A stretch of 64,000 nt of DNA, taken from the NCBI RefSeq assembly GCF_030733265.1, contig NZ_JASHJI010000004.1:310001-374000 (forward strand), written 5' to 3'. The notes below the pieces were generated by a model that made no database searches, was not told the DNA's origin, and worked only from the letters and a program-made list of their open reading frames with translations. The stretch is from Roseibium sp. MMSF_3412. Its GTDB lineage: Bacteria; Pseudomonadota; Alphaproteobacteria; Rhizobiales; Stappiaceae. The position numbers were made by a program, and so were the translations under genes. Numbering within the stretch: position 1 is the stretch's first letter; every line of letters starts with the position of its first letter. Below are positions 47,362 through 56,584 of this stretch, one piece after another.

Positions 47362-47486
47362 AACCGGAAGAGGTAACCCGGGCAACAGAGTCATGCCGTG
47401 GCATGACCTGTGCTGCGGTATTCCCGATTTGTCACAGCGGCATCCCGATTTGCCGCGAGAGCGGCAAACCGGGGTGGTGTGAGACG

Positions 47487-48806
47487 TCAGACGAACAGGT
47501 TCACGAGGCTTTCCAGATATTCCTGACGGCCGGATTTCGGCTGAGGCTCCAGATCGGCTCCGTGGACACGGTCCGCCAGGGCCTCAAGCGACGAGCCGCC
47601 GTTCAGGATTTCCGCGTTTTCCGGTTTTTGCCAGCCCTGGTAGCGATCGTCGACGAAGCCCTTCAACCGGCCGTCCTCGATCATGGCTGCCGCTGCCTTG
47701 AGGCCGCGCGCGATGGCGTCCGCCGATCCGACATGGGCCTGGATCAGGTCGACCGGGTCCAGCGACTGGCGGCGCAGCTTGGCATCGAAGTTGGTGCCGC
47801 CCGTGGTGAAACCGCCGTCCATCAGGATCTCGTAATAGGCAAGTGCCAGCTCAGGCACGTTCATGCCGAAATGGTCAGTGTCCCAGCCGCACTGGTAGTC
47901 GTTCCGGTTCATGTCGACGGATCCCAGAATTCCGAAGGAACGCGCCATGTGCAGTTCATGCTCGAAGGAATGGCCGGCCAGGATCGCATGGCCCTGCTCG
48001 ATGTTCATCTTGACTTCGTTTTCAAGGCCATAAGCCTGGAGGAAACCGTAGACCGTCGCAACATCGTAGTCGTACTGGTGCTTGCTCGGTTCCTGCGGCT
48101 TCGGCTCGATCAGGATGGTGCCGGTGAAGCCGATCTTGTGCTTGTATTCCACGACCATGTTGAGGAACCGGCCGAGCTGATCAAGCTCCTGTTTGGCATT
48201 GGTGTTGAGAAGCGTCTCGTAGCCTTCGCGGCCACCCCAGAGCACGTAGTTCTGACCCTTCAGGCGATAGGTGACGTCCATGGCGTTCTTCACCTGGGCA
48301 GCGGCGTAGGCGAAGACGTCCGGATCCGGGTTGGTCGCGGCACCGCCCATGAACCGGCGGTTGGAGAACATGTTTGCCGTTCCCCAGAGCAGACCGATGC
48401 CCGTGTCGGCCATCTTTGCTTCGAAGATATCGGCAATGGCATTCACGTTGGCATTGCTTTCGGCCAGCGTCGCGCCTTCCGGTGCAATGTCACGGTCGTG
48501 GAAGGTGAAAAACGGCATTCCGAGGATCTGGAACATTTCGAAGGCGACATCCGCCTTGAACCGGGCCTGATCCATCGGATCACCGCCCGGGGCCATCCAC
48601 GGACGCATGAAGGTTTCACCGCCGAACGGGTCACCGCCCGGCCAGCAGAAATTGTGCCAGTAGCAGACGGCAAGGCGCAGATGGTCTTCCATCCGCTTGC
48701 CAAGAACGACCTCGTCCTTGTTGTAGTGCCGGTAGGTCAGCGGATCGCGGCTGTCTGGTCCGGAATATTGAATAGGCTGCAGATCGCCAAAGAACCCAGT
48801 GCTCAT
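47487..48806 (-). CDS. xylA: Xylose isomerase
   Basis: A 439-residue TIM-barrel enzyme. The catalytic His is in [12 protein letters not shown] near 100, the metal ligands in [18 protein letters not shown] near 230, and [15 protein letters not shown] near 315. It turns D-xylose into D-xylulose. The ATG at 48806 has GAGGAGC before it and begins [12 protein letters not shown] as in the proteobacterial family; the open frame further upstream is not used. The stop of xylB lies 10 bases upstream. Confidence 0.97.
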   Translation of the reverse strand: MSTGFFGDLQPIQYSGPDSRDPLTYRHYNKDEVVLGKRMEDHLRLAVCYWHNFCWPGGDPFGGETFMRPWMAPGGDPMDQARFKADVAFEMFQILGMPFFTFHDRDIAPEGATLAESNANVNAIADIFEAKMADTGIGLLWGTANMFSNRRFMGGAATNPDPDVFAYAAAQVKNAMDVTYRLKGQNYVLWGGREGYETLLNTNAKQELDQLGRFLNMVVEYKHKIGFTGTILIEPKPQEPSKHQYDYDVATVYGFLQAYGLENEVKMNIEQGHAILAGHSFEHELHMARSFGILGSVDMNRNDYQCGWDTDHFGMNVPELALAYYEILMDGGFTTGGTNFDAKLRRQSLDPVDLIQAHVGSADAIARGLKAAAAMIEDGRLKGFVDDRYQGWQKPENAEILNGGSSLEALADRVHGADLEPQPKSGRQEYLESLVNLFV

Positions 48807-48816
48807 GTCTTGCTCC

Positions 48817-50268
48817 TCAGAAGCCGGCTTGCTTGAATGCCGGGTAAAGTTTGCGCCAGCGCCCGTAGGCCTCGGCATAGTGTTCGTTTAAGGCTGGGAC
48901 CGGATCTATGCTCGTCTTGAGCGCCGGTTTGCCGAATATCCCGTCCGTTGAGCCGTTTGCGGCGGCCTGCCCGAGGCGCGCGGCGCCCAGTGATGCACCG
49001 AAATCGCCATCCACCGGCACATCAACGGTCACATTCAGGAGACTGGCAATAATCTCCAGCCACGTCTGCGACCTCGATCCGCCGCCCACGGCAAGCACGC
49101 GATCAATTTTCGTACCAGCCACGCTCAGCGCATCCAGACAGTCCTTCAGCGCGAAGGCGACCCCGTCGAGAACGGCATGGGTCAGCACGGCGTCATCGGT
49201 CTCGTGCGAGATGCCGGCGAACCCGGCACGTATATCGACGTCGTTGTGCGGCGTGCGTTCACCGCCAAGGTAGGGAAGGAACGATACCGCGGATGGACCG
49301 GACACGCGTCCAAGCGCCTGTGTCAGCTCGCCCGGCGATTTCTTCACGATACCGGAAAGCCAGTTGAGACTGTCCGTCGCCGAGAGGATCACGCCCATCT
49401 GGTGCCAGGTTTGCGGCACGGCGTGGCAGAAGGCATGAACCGCACCACCGACATTCGGGGAAAACCGGTCATTGGTCACGAACAGGACACCGGAGGTTCC
49501 GAGCGAAACGAATGCGGACCCGGGATCGACCGCGCCGACGCCGCAGGCAGATGCCGCGTTGTCGCCACCGCCACCCGCGACCACCGGCGGCGTCGCAAAC
49601 CCCCAACGCGCACTCAGATCCGGTTTCAGCGTTCCGGAGCTCTCCGAGCCTTCCACGAGCCGGGGCATTTTGCTGCGGTCGAGACCGGTTGCGGCGAGCA
49701 AGTCGTCGCTCCAGTCGCGCCTGGCGACATCCAGCCACAGCGTTCCGGCACTGTCGGACATGTCGCCCACATAGTCGCCGGTCAGCTTGAAGCGCACATA
49801 GTCCTTGGGAAGGAGGACCATCTCCGTCTTGGCGAAGACCTCAGGTTCGTTTTCGCGAACCCACTGCAGCTTGGGAGCGGTGAAACCGGGCATGACAAGA
49901 TTGCCGCCGAGGGTCTGGAATTTCGGTTCGCTGCGTGTGAGTTCCTCGCACTGCTTGCCCGAGCGGCCGTCATTCCACAAGATGCAGGGGCGCAGGGGCC
50001 GGCCTTCGCGGTCAAGCAACACAGCGCCGTGCATATGCCCGGAGAGACCGATGCCCCTGACCGCTGCCAGCGCATCAGGAGCCTCAACTTTCAGGGCATC
50101 AAGCACGTTTTCGCAGGCGCGCCACCAGCTGTCGGGATCCTGTTCGGACCAGCCGGGATGCGGGCGCTCGACCGTTAGGTCAGAGGTCGCCGAGGCGATC
50201 AGGGATTGATCCTCCCCGAGCAGAATGGCTTTGACGGAACTTGTGCCGACGTCGAGACCGATAAACAT
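48817..50268 (-). CDS. xylB: Xylulokinase
   Basis: A 483-residue FGGY-family kinase. It starts [16 protein letters not shown] (phosphate 1), has [13 protein letters not shown] near 75, the catalytic Asp region, and [22 protein letters not shown] near 402-424. It phosphorylates D-xylulose to xylulose-5-phosphate for the pentose phosphate pathway. It is separated from the transporter genes by 113 bases carrying a perfect 12-base hairpin, so xylBA may be expressed at a lower level than xylFHG. Confidence 0.96.
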   Translation of the reverse strand: MFIGLDVGTSSVKAILLGEDQSLIASATSDLTVERPHPGWSEQDPDSWWRACENVLDALKVEAPDALAAVRGIGLSGHMHGAVLLDREGRPLRPCILWNDGRSGKQCEELTRSEPKFQTLGGNLVMPGFTAPKLQWVRENEPEVFAKTEMVLLPKDYVRFKLTGDYVGDMSDSAGTLWLDVARRDWSDDLLAATGLDRSKMPRLVEGSESSGTLKPDLSARWGFATPPVVAGGGGDNAASACGVGAVDPGSAFVSLGTSGVLFVTNDRFSPNVGGAVHAFCHAVPQTWHQMGVILSATDSLNWLSGIVKKSPGELTQALGRVSGPSAVSFLPYLGGERTPHNDVDIRAGFAGISHETDDAVLTHAVLDGVAFALKDCLDALSVAGTKIDRVLAVGGGSRSQTWLEIIASLLNVTVDVPVDGDFGASLGAARLGQAAANGSTDGIFGKPALKTSIDPVPALNEHYAEAYGRWRKLYPAFKQAGF

Positions 50269-50346
50269 GAGGTGCGTTCCTCAGAATTCGCCCAAAGGAA
50301 AGCCGGTCCCCGACATGAGGTCACGGCTCCAAAATACATGAATGCA

Positions 50347-50376
50347 ACCAGTCTGCGCGCTTCTGCGCAGACTGGT
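50347..50376 (-). terminator. Intercistronic hairpin between xylG and xylB
   Basis: ACCAGTCTGCGC (50347-50358) and GCGCAGACTGGT (50365-50376) form a perfect 12-base stem with a 6-base loop. On the minus strand it comes after the xylG stop and is followed by a moderately T-rich stretch. It could terminate part of the transcripts or protect the xylFHG mRNA end. Confidence 0.7.
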
Positions 50377-50381
50377 CCGGT

Positions 50382-51170
50382 TTAGCTTGCTGCTTCTTCT
50401 TCCACAAGAGCGCCGGGACCCGGCGTTGCGCCGGGAGGGCACTTGCCGAGAATGATCATGCCCAGGACGTCATCGTCCGTGACGTCCGTTGTTTTCGCGG
50501 TGCCCACCAGCTGACCGTTTTTCATCACGGCAAGGCGGTCGCAGAGAGCGAAGACATCATGAATGTCGTGGCTGATCAGGAAAATGCCGAGCCCCTGCTT
50601 CTTCAGCTCCTCGATCAGTTCCGCCACCATCTGCGTCTCGTGCACGCCGAGCGCCGCGGTGGGTTCGTCCATGATCAGGATCTTGGCATTGAAGTAGACC
50701 GCGCGCGCAATGGCAACCGACTGGCGCTGACCGCCGGACAGGGCCTTCACCGGTGCGTGGAACTTCTTGAAGTTGGGGTTGAGCTTGCCCATGATCTTGC
50801 GGGTTTCCGCTTCCATGGCATCGTCATCCACGAACCCGAAGGGCGTCGTCAGCTCACGGCCGAGGAAGAGGTTCGAAGCCGCATCGAGATTGTCCGCCAG
50901 AGCAAGCGTCTGGTAGATCGTCTCGATGTTGTAGGAGCGGGCATCCCTCGGCGAGTGGATATGCGCCTCCTCGCCATTGATCAGGATCTGGCCGCTGTCC
51001 GCCTTGTAGGCTCCGGACAGGATCTTGATCAAGGTCGACTTGCCCGCGCCGTTGTGGCCCAGAAGGCCAACGACTTCACCCGGGAAAAGATCGACCGTGA
51101 CGTGATCGACGGCGTGCACCCCGCCAAAGGAGATGCACATGTCCTTCATTTCTACGAGAGGTGTTGCCAT
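50382..51170 (-). CDS. xylG: Xylose ABC transporter, ATP-binding protein
   Basis: A 262-residue single ABC domain: Walker [10 protein letters not shown] near 38-46, signature [10 protein letters not shown] near 144, Walker [13 protein letters not shown] near 164. E. coli XylG has two ABC domains and about 510 residues; this single-domain form is like FrcA of rhizobia and would work as a homodimer. It lies 3 bases after the permease stop. Its place with xylF, xylH, xylA and xylB makes xylose the likely substrate. Confidence 0.94.
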   Translation of the reverse strand: MATPLVEMKDMCISFGGVHAVDHVTVDLFPGEVVGLLGHNGAGKSTLIKILSGAYKADSGQILINGEEAHIHSPRDARSYNIETIYQTLALADNLDAASNLFLGRELTTPFGFVDDDAMEAETRKIMGKLNPNFKKFHAPVKALSGGQRQSVAIARAVYFNAKILIMDEPTAALGVHETQMVAELIEELKKQGLGIFLISHDIHDVFALCDRLAVMKNGQLVGTAKTTDVTDDDVLGMIILGKCPPGATPGPGALVEEEAAS

Positions 51171-51173
51171 GTC

Positions 51174-52469
51174 TTACTCTCCCGTGCGTTTGCGGTAGAT
51201 GATGTCGACCAGAACGGCCACGACCAGAACGACGCCGACCACGATGTTCTGAAGCGGTGCGTCAACGCCGACCATTGCCATGCCGGATTGCAGCGACTGC
51301 ATGATCAGGGCCCCGAGGATCGCGCCGTAGATCGTGCCGACGCCACCTGCGAGCGCCGTCCCGCCGATCACGGCCGCCGCGATCACGCGGAGCTCATCGA
51401 GTGTGCCGATATCGTTGGTCGAAAACCCGAGGCGGGCGGAAGCAACGGCCCCGGCGAGCGCGCACAGGCCGCCCATGATCGCGAAGATCTTGACTGTCAG
51501 GAAACGCGTGTTGATGCCCGAAAGCTCTGCCGCATCCGGGTTGCCACCCGTTGCGAAGATGTACCGGCCCAGGCGCGTCCGGCGGGCAACAACCGTCATG
51601 GCCACCGCCACGAGGATCAGGAGCACGACCGAATAGGGAATGCCGTAGCCGACCTCAAGCCCTTCAGGCATGGTTTCACCAACAGCCTCGAACATCCGTT
51701 TCAGGCGCGCCTGCGGTATGTGATAGGCGTTCAGGATCGCGACAAAACCGAGTATGGCAACCGTCGTGATTGCGCCAAGGACAAGCTCGGCCCATACGGG
51801 TTTGACCGGAAAGCCATGCGAGGCGCGGCGGCGGCGCGAAGCGACCTGCAGCCACAACACGATGCCGACCGCTAGAAGACCGAAGACCCAGGAGGCGGTC
51901 TCGCCCATTGTTCCGCCGATGCCGCCGAGCATCGTGAAGGTCTCGTTCAACGGGCCGATTGTCTGGCCGGACGTGATGAACCAGGCCACGTTCCGCCAGA
52001 CCAGCAGACCGCCAAGCGTGACGATGAAGGCCGGAATGCCGAGGTAGCCGATCATCCAGCCCTGGAAGGCCCCGATCGCAACGCCGACACAGATCCCGGC
52101 AATCAGTGCAAGAACCCAGATCGCCGGATGACCAAGCCCGAGCACATCCGGATGCGCCAGGAGATCGGTCTGCACCACCGCCATGACGGCGGCAACGGTT
52201 GCCAGAAGGGAACCAACCGACAGATCAATGTGACGGGTGACGATAACAAACACCATGCCTGTCGCCATGATGGCGACGGAGACGGTCTGGATCGTCAGAT
52301 TGAAGATATTGCGCGGCGTCAGGAAGCGGCCGTCGGTGAACACGTTGAAAACGAGGCAAAGGACAACAAAGGCCCCGATCATTCCCAATAGCCGCGTGTC
52401 GAGCTGCAGTGCCGCAAACAAGTTTCGGGCCGCCGGGCGGTTTGAGCCGGGCAGAGCGGTGTCGGACAT
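51174..52469 (-). CDS. xylH: Xylose ABC transporter, permease
   Basis: A 431-residue membrane protein of the RbsC/XylH family with about ten or more hydrophobic segments. A FVIVTRHIDLSVGSLLA motif near 75 and a GINTRFLTVKIFAIMGGLCALAG region near 310 (with the coupling EAA-like loop) are typical. It forms the membrane channel with XylG. The longer length compared with RbsC (about 320) fits XylH. The start ATG at 52469 is followed by a soluble 30-residue N-terminus. Confidence 0.94.
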   Translation of the reverse strand: MSDTALPGSNRPAARNLFAALQLDTRLLGMIGAFVVLCLVFNVFTDGRFLTPRNIFNLTIQTVSVAIMATGMVFVIVTRHIDLSVGSLLATVAAVMAVVQTDLLAHPDVLGLGHPAIWVLALIAGICVGVAIGAFQGWMIGYLGIPAFIVTLGGLLVWRNVAWFITSGQTIGPLNETFTMLGGIGGTMGETASWVFGLLAVGIVLWLQVASRRRRASHGFPVKPVWAELVLGAITTVAILGFVAILNAYHIPQARLKRMFEAVGETMPEGLEVGYGIPYSVVLLILVAVAMTVVARRTRLGRYIFATGGNPDAAELSGINTRFLTVKIFAIMGGLCALAGAVASARLGFSTNDIGTLDELRVIAAAVIGGTALAGGVGTIYGAILGALIMQSLQSGMAMVGVDAPLQNIVVGVVLVVAVLVDIIYRKRTGE

Positions 52470-52550
52470 AAAGGTAACTCCTGCTTGGAGACCAGTTCGC
52501 GTTTGCCGGGTGGTCTGCCCGGGGCGCTCTTCAGCCGCGCCCAGCCATTT

Positions 52551-52578
52551 GCGGCCCCGATCCTACGTCCGGGGCCGC
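52551..52578 (-). terminator. Stem-loop between xylF and xylH
   Basis: GCGGCCCCG (52551-52559) and CGGGGCCGC (52570-52578) form a perfect 9-base GC-only stem with a 10-base loop. It lies 16 bases after the xylF stop on the minus strand and lacks a U-tract. Such structures commonly stabilise the binding-protein mRNA, giving more XylF than channel subunits. Confidence 0.65.
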
Positions 52579-52594
52579 GCTTTCGGCAAGTCTA

Positions 52595-53626
52595 TCAGTT
52601 ACAGGGAGCCGGTCCGCCGGACACGCCCTGACACAGATCTTCCTTGGAGATCCAGCCTGCATCGACAACAGCGCTCAGGTTGTCCTTTGTGATCGGAAGC
52701 GGCGCAAGGAACTTGGCGGTCAATTCCGTGCCACCGGGTGACGTCCAGCTGCCGGCACCGTCAACGGCCGACATTTCCGAACCGCCGGCAAGAGCGACGG
52801 CGATTTCACCGGCAGCCTTGCCGAGTTCACGCGCGTCCTTCCAGACGGACACGGTCTGCGTGCCCTTGGCAACGCGGTTCAGGGCAGCGTGGTCGCCATC
52901 CTGGCCGGAGACCGGAATGCCTTCCATGCCCTGTGCGGTCAATGCGGCCACAACACCGCCGGCAGTGCCGTCGTTGGAGGCAACCACGGCATCGACACCG
53001 TTGTCGTTTGCCGTCAGGATCTGCTCCATGTTGCGCTGTGCGTTCGCCGGCAGCCAGCCGTCGGTATAGGCCTCGCCGACAATCTTGATGTCGCCGGAAT
53101 CAAGCGCTGCCTGCAGGACTTCCTGCTGACCGCCGCGGAGGAAGTCCGCGTTCGGATCGGTCGGGGACCCCTTGATCATGACGTAGTTGCCCTTCGGCTG
53201 CGCTGCGAGAACAGCAGCGGCCTGCATGCGGCCGACTTCGACGTTGTCGAAAGTCAGGTAGAAGGCGCGGGAGTCGTCGATCAGGCGGTCGTAGCCTACG
53301 ACCGGGATGCCTTCATCGGCGGCAGCCTGGACAGCCGGGCCGATTGCCTGTGCGTCCTGCGCCAGGATGATCAGCGCCGTTGCGCCCTGTGCGATCAGAG
53401 CTTCAACGTCGGAGAGCTGCTTGGCGGAAGAGCTCTGCGCATCGGCGGAAATGTATTTCGCACCGGCCGCATCCAGAGCGCCCTTGATGGCTGCTTCGTC
53501 GGTCTTCCAGCGTTCTTCCTGGAAATTCGACCAGCTCACGCCGACAACAATGTCATCTGCCTGGGCGGCGGTAAGAGCGGTCGCGGACAAAAGGGCGCCC
53601 GCCAGCAAAGTGGTAATTTTACGCAT
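52595..53626 (-). CDS. xylF: D-xylose ABC transporter, substrate-binding protein
   Basis: A 343-residue periplasmic binding protein of the sugar-binding type 1 (RbsB) fold. A signal peptide (MRKITTLLAGALLSATALT, cleavage after Ala-Gln-Ala near 23) is followed by IVVGVSWSNFQEERWKTDE, which matches XylF. The ligand-binding strands GYDRLIDDSRAFYLTFDN near 115 and ASNDGTAGG near 216 are present. It captures D-xylose in the periplasm. It is the first gene of the operon, facing xylR across a 268-base divergent region. Confidence 0.95.
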   Translation of the reverse strand: MRKITTLLAGALLSATALTAAQADDIVVGVSWSNFQEERWKTDEAAIKGALDAAGAKYISADAQSSSAKQLSDVEALIAQGATALIILAQDAQAIGPAVQAAADEGIPVVGYDRLIDDSRAFYLTFDNVEVGRMQAAAVLAAQPKGNYVMIKGSPTDPNADFLRGGQQEVLQAALDSGDIKIVGEAYTDGWLPANAQRNMEQILTANDNGVDAVVASNDGTAGGVVAALTAQGMEGIPVSGQDGDHAALNRVAKGTQTVSVWKDARELGKAAGEIAVALAGGSEMSAVDGAGSWTSPGGTELTAKFLAPLPITKDNLSAVVDAGWISKEDLCQGVSGGPAPCN

Positions 53627-53789
53627 CGCGATGTTTCCTCCAGTTGGCCCGGCATGCGTGTCAGCCGAGCCGAAAAATGCACTTGGTCAGCCGGCACTTT
53701 GTTGCAGTGCCGCATATGGGACAGCCTTGTTGTTATTTTTTTTGGTGCCCGAAAAAAAGTTGCAGGAAAGCGTTGCTCCTGTCAACATG

Positions 53790-53801
53790 GTTTTGCAAAA
53801 C
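53790..53801. promoter_or_regulatory. Palindrome GTTTTGCAAAAC, candidate XylR operator
   Basis: A perfect 12-base palindrome overlapping the proposed -35 of xylR and lying 4 bases upstream of the proposed xylF -35. ROK repressors of sugar operons bind such TTT-N-AAA palindromes. The position fits coupled control of xylFHGBA and xylR; release by xylose is inferred. Confidence 0.55.
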
Positions 53802-53822
53802 TCTGTTCGAAGAGGCTATAAA
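53793..53822 (+). promoter_or_regulatory. Candidate xylR promoter
   Basis: TTGCAA (53793-53798) as -35 and TATAAA (53817-53822) as -10 are separated by 18 bases. The start of transcription would be near 53830, 65 bases before the xylR ATG. Confidence 0.5.
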
Positions 53823-53894
53823 TTGTCGGCGAAACAGAGAAAAACCGGGAGAAACCCGGGGCAGAGGAAACATCTTAGGAAGAGCTGAGCGAGC

Positions 53895-55160
53895 ATGACA
53901 CGCAAGGCGGACCGGGACCAGATCCGGCGGCAAAATCGAAGTATTGTACTCCAGGCGCTGCGCAGAAGCGGTCCGATGGCGCGGATCGATCTCGGCCAGA
54001 TCACCCGCCTGAGCCCCGCAACCGTGACCGCGATCACCTCCGATCTTCTGGATCAGGGACTGATCGTCAGTCTGGAGAGCGAAGAACCCAAGGCGCCGCA
54101 GGCGCGCGGACGCCCGAGAACCCTCCTGAAACTGTCTCCAGGAGCCGTTTTCATCATCTGCGCACGCCTTTCGGTGAACAATATCGACCTTTCGCTGGTC
54201 AATTTTGCGGGCGAAGTCGTCCTGGACAGGCGGATCAAGTTCGACAGCACGTCCGCGGACGCAACCAGTTTTCCGCAAACCTTCATTGTGGCAATCCGGG
54301 GGTTCCTCGACGAGGCAGGGGTCGATCCTGCCCATGTCTGCGAGATCGGTGTCGCGGCGCAGGGGGTTGTCGAGACGGAAACGGGACAGGTTGCCTGGAG
54401 CCCGGCCTTTGCCGGGCGCGGTATTCCGGTGGTCGCGCCACTGCAGGACGCGTTTGGCGCCGAGTGTTACATTTCCAACGACACCAACATGATAACCGAG
54501 GCCCTGCATTGGTCGGACCCCAACCGCTACAGCGGCACCTTTGCCGTGATCATGCTGGATTACGGGGTCGGCATGGGGCTCTATCTCAATAACCAGCTGT
54601 TCTCCGGCGCCAGCGGAACCGCGGCCGAGTTCGGTCACGCGAATCACATCCCGGGGGGCGCCCTGTGCCGCTGCGGCAAACGCGGCTGCCTGGAAGCCTA
54701 CCTGTCGGACTATGCCCTGATCCGGGCCGCAAGCCACCTTCCCGAAGACACCGACCCGGTCAGCATAAAAGCAGGGGTGCGCGGCCTCGCGCAGCTTCTG
54801 GAGCGCGCGGGCAACGGTGACCAGGATGCCCTCAGGGCCTTTCAGGATGCAGGCCGGGTCCTCGGCTTCGGAATTGCCCGGGTCATCGCGATGATTGATC
54901 CAAAACGGCTGGTTCTCACTGGAGCGGCCGTCCGTGCCTTTTCCTACATGGAAAAGTCGATGTGGGATGGGCTTGAAGAAGCGCTTGTTGCGGATCTGCG
55001 GAACAATTTCTCGCTTGATGTCATGCCGTGGAACGAGGACTTCATTCGCAGCGGCCTGATCGCGCAATCGATGGAGCGTCTGGACAAGGATTTTCTAGGC
55101 AAGGCCTCGTCGCGCGGCACGACGACCGGACGCACAGACAGCCAGGAGGTATCGGCGTGA
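53895..55160 (+). CDS. xylR: ROK-family transcriptional regulator of xylose genes
   Basis: A 421-residue ROK protein. An N-terminal HTH (residues about 12-62; RIDLGQITRLSPATVTAIT) is followed by the sugar-kinase-like ROK domain, with AEFGHANH near 244 and the zinc motif CRCGKRGCLEAYLS near 258-271. It should repress the divergent xylFHG-BA operon and release it on binding xylose. Its TGA overlaps the GTG of the next gene, a di-heme peroxidase-like protein, so the two are translationally coupled. A perfect palindrome in its promoter suggests self-repression. Confidence 0.93.
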   Translation: MTRKADRDQIRRQNRSIVLQALRRSGPMARIDLGQITRLSPATVTAITSDLLDQGLIVSLESEEPKAPQARGRPRTLLKLSPGAVFIICARLSVNNIDLSLVNFAGEVVLDRRIKFDSTSADATSFPQTFIVAIRGFLDEAGVDPAHVCEIGVAAQGVVETETGQVAWSPAFAGRGIPVVAPLQDAFGAECYISNDTNMITEALHWSDPNRYSGTFAVIMLDYGVGMGLYLNNQLFSGASGTAAEFGHANHIPGGALCRCGKRGCLEAYLSDYALIRAASHLPEDTDPVSIKAGVRGLAQLLERAGNGDQDALRAFQDAGRVLGFGIARVIAMIDPKRLVLTGAAVRAFSYMEKSMWDGLEEALVADLRNNFSLDVMPWNEDFIRSGLIAQSMERLDKDFLGKASSRGTTTGRTDSQEVSA

Positions 55161-56584
55161 CGGGCCCATCGAGACTTGCCTTGACGGCGGCCCTTGCCGG
55201 GCTGATCTGGCACGTGCCTGCTCAGGCGGACCCTGACCTTCCGCCCTGGAGCGAAAAGGCGATCCAAGAAGACATCGACATCAACCAGCTGGCAAGATCC
55301 GGCCAGGACCCCATCCCCGTGCTGCAACCGCTCGGGGAACATCTCTTCTCCGCCAAGTTCACCAGCCTTGACGGAGCAGGCCGCCCGGATGCGACCGGGG
55401 CCATCGTTCCAACCAAGGTCCGCCGCCAGTCACATCTCACGTTCCAGCGGCTTGCCGGACCCGATGCCAATGCATGTGCATCGTGCCACAACGAACCGGT
55501 TGTCGGAGGTGCCGGGTCGTTCACGGCCAACGTGTTCGTATCGGAGGGCTTTGAAAGCGCGGATTTCGATACGATCGACCCGCAGTTTTCAAACGAGCGC
55601 AATACCAACGCGATCCAGGGTGCCGGCCTGATCGAACTGCTTGCGCGGGAAATGACGCGCGAGCTTCGCGCGCAACGACGGGAGGCGTTGAAGACGGCGC
55701 GTGCCAGCGGCGAGCCGGAAACGGTTCCGCTCGCCACCAAGGATGTTTCATTCGGCAGCATCACCGCCTATCCTGACGGCACGCTGGATGTTGCCGCGCT
55801 TGACGGTGTCGATGATGACCTGACAATCCGGCCCTTCAGCCAGAAGGGCGTGTTTGCCTCGCTGCGCCAGTTCACCGTCAACGCCATGAATGCGCATCAC
55901 GGGATCCAGCCGAGCGAGCGGTTCGGCCCGATGTGGACCGGTACCGACGACTTCGACGCCGACGGGTTCACCGCCGAGATGTCGGCCGGGCAGATTTCCG
56001 CGCTTGTGGCTTGGCAGGCTACGTTACCGGCACCGACGCGCAGGGAAGATCTGCCCGAGATCTGGAAGAGCGCCGGCGCAAAGGGCGAGCGCACATTCGG
56101 CGAGATCGGATGCGCCGCGTGCCACAAGCCCGCCCTGCCACTGGACTCACTGGTCTTCCACGACCCCGGGCCCTACGACACCGCCGGAACACTCCGCCAG
56201 AGCGACATGGACGAACCGCTTGCCCTCGATCTTGCATCCCTCGACTGGGTGCAGTCACTGCCAAGGGATGACGAAGGGCGGGTACTGGTTCCTCTTTTCG
56301 GCGACCTCAAGCGCCACCGGATCGCGGATGCGCAGAACGATACGTTCGGCAACGAACTGCTGGCGCAGAGATTCGTGGCGAGGGATGTCTTAATCACGGC
56401 TGAGCTTTGGGGCATCGGCAGTACGGCGCCCTACGGGCATCGCGGTGATCTTACCACGCTTGACGAGGCCATCCTGGCGCATGGCGGGGCTGCAAAGGCC
56501 AGCCGCGACGCCTATGCCGGTCTTGCCGAAAGCGAACGGCAATCGGTGATCGCGTTTCTGCGCAGCCTGGAGATCGCACCATGA
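55157..56584 (+). CDS. Di-heme oxidoreductase/peroxidase-like exported protein
   Basis: A 475-residue protein with a signal peptide (MTGPSRLALTAALAGLIWHV, cleavage after Ala-Gln-Ala) and two CxxCH heme sites, CASCH at 107-111 and CAACH at 319-323. Spacing and flanking sequence fit the di-heme oxidoreductase (DHOR, PF06537) group rather than classic cytochrome c peroxidase; a GIGSTAPYGHRGD segment lies near 422. It acts in the periplasm. The GTG start at 55157 has AGGAGG seven bases upstream and overlaps xylR by GTGA. Next to it is a CRTAC1-like gene, a common pairing. Confidence 0.88.
   Translation: MTGPSRLALTAALAGLIWHVPAQADPDLPPWSEKAIQEDIDINQLARSGQDPIPVLQPLGEHLFSAKFTSLDGAGRPDATGAIVPTKVRRQSHLTFQRLAGPDANACASCHNEPVVGGAGSFTANVFVSEGFESADFDTIDPQFSNERNTNAIQGAGLIELLAREMTRELRAQRREALKTARASGEPETVPLATKDVSFGSITAYPDGTLDVAALDGVDDDLTIRPFSQKGVFASLRQFTVNAMNAHHGIQPSERFGPMWTGTDDFDADGFTAEMSAGQISALVAWQATLPAPTRREDLPEIWKSAGAKGERTFGEIGCAACHKPALPLDSLVFHDPGPYDTAGTLRQSDMDEPLALDLASLDWVQSLPRDDEGRVLVPLFGDLKRHRIADAQNDTFGNELLAQRFVARDVLITAELWGIGSTAPYGHRGDLTTLDEAILAHGGAAKASRDAYAGLAESERQSVIAFLRSLEIAP

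Larger units (their letters stand above)
46898..47486. repeat. Repeat-mosaic intergenic region
   Basis: 589 bases without a credible gene. A 51-base module occurs twice in direct orientation, at 46922-46972 and 47311-47361, and extends leftward at 47290 into a module also found at 923-960. Small palindromes lie at 47225-47245 (TTGCAGGG/CCCTGCAA) and 47390-47407 (GTCATGCC/GGCATGAC). The short open frames here are translations of these modules. Confidence 0.75.
53627..53894. promoter_or_regulatory. xylF/xylR divergent control region
   Basis: 268 bases, AT-rich in the middle. A minus-strand TTGACA (53780-53785) is a candidate -35 for xylF with a weak -10 (CAAACT) 17 bases on. A plus-strand promoter for xylR and a palindromic operator are called separately. 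Both promoters flank or include the palindrome, so one repressor could control both directions. Confidence 0.6.

Noticed and set aside
53733..55067. 444-codon minus-strand open frame
   Set aside because: Shadow of xylR; it runs through the xylR promoter region.
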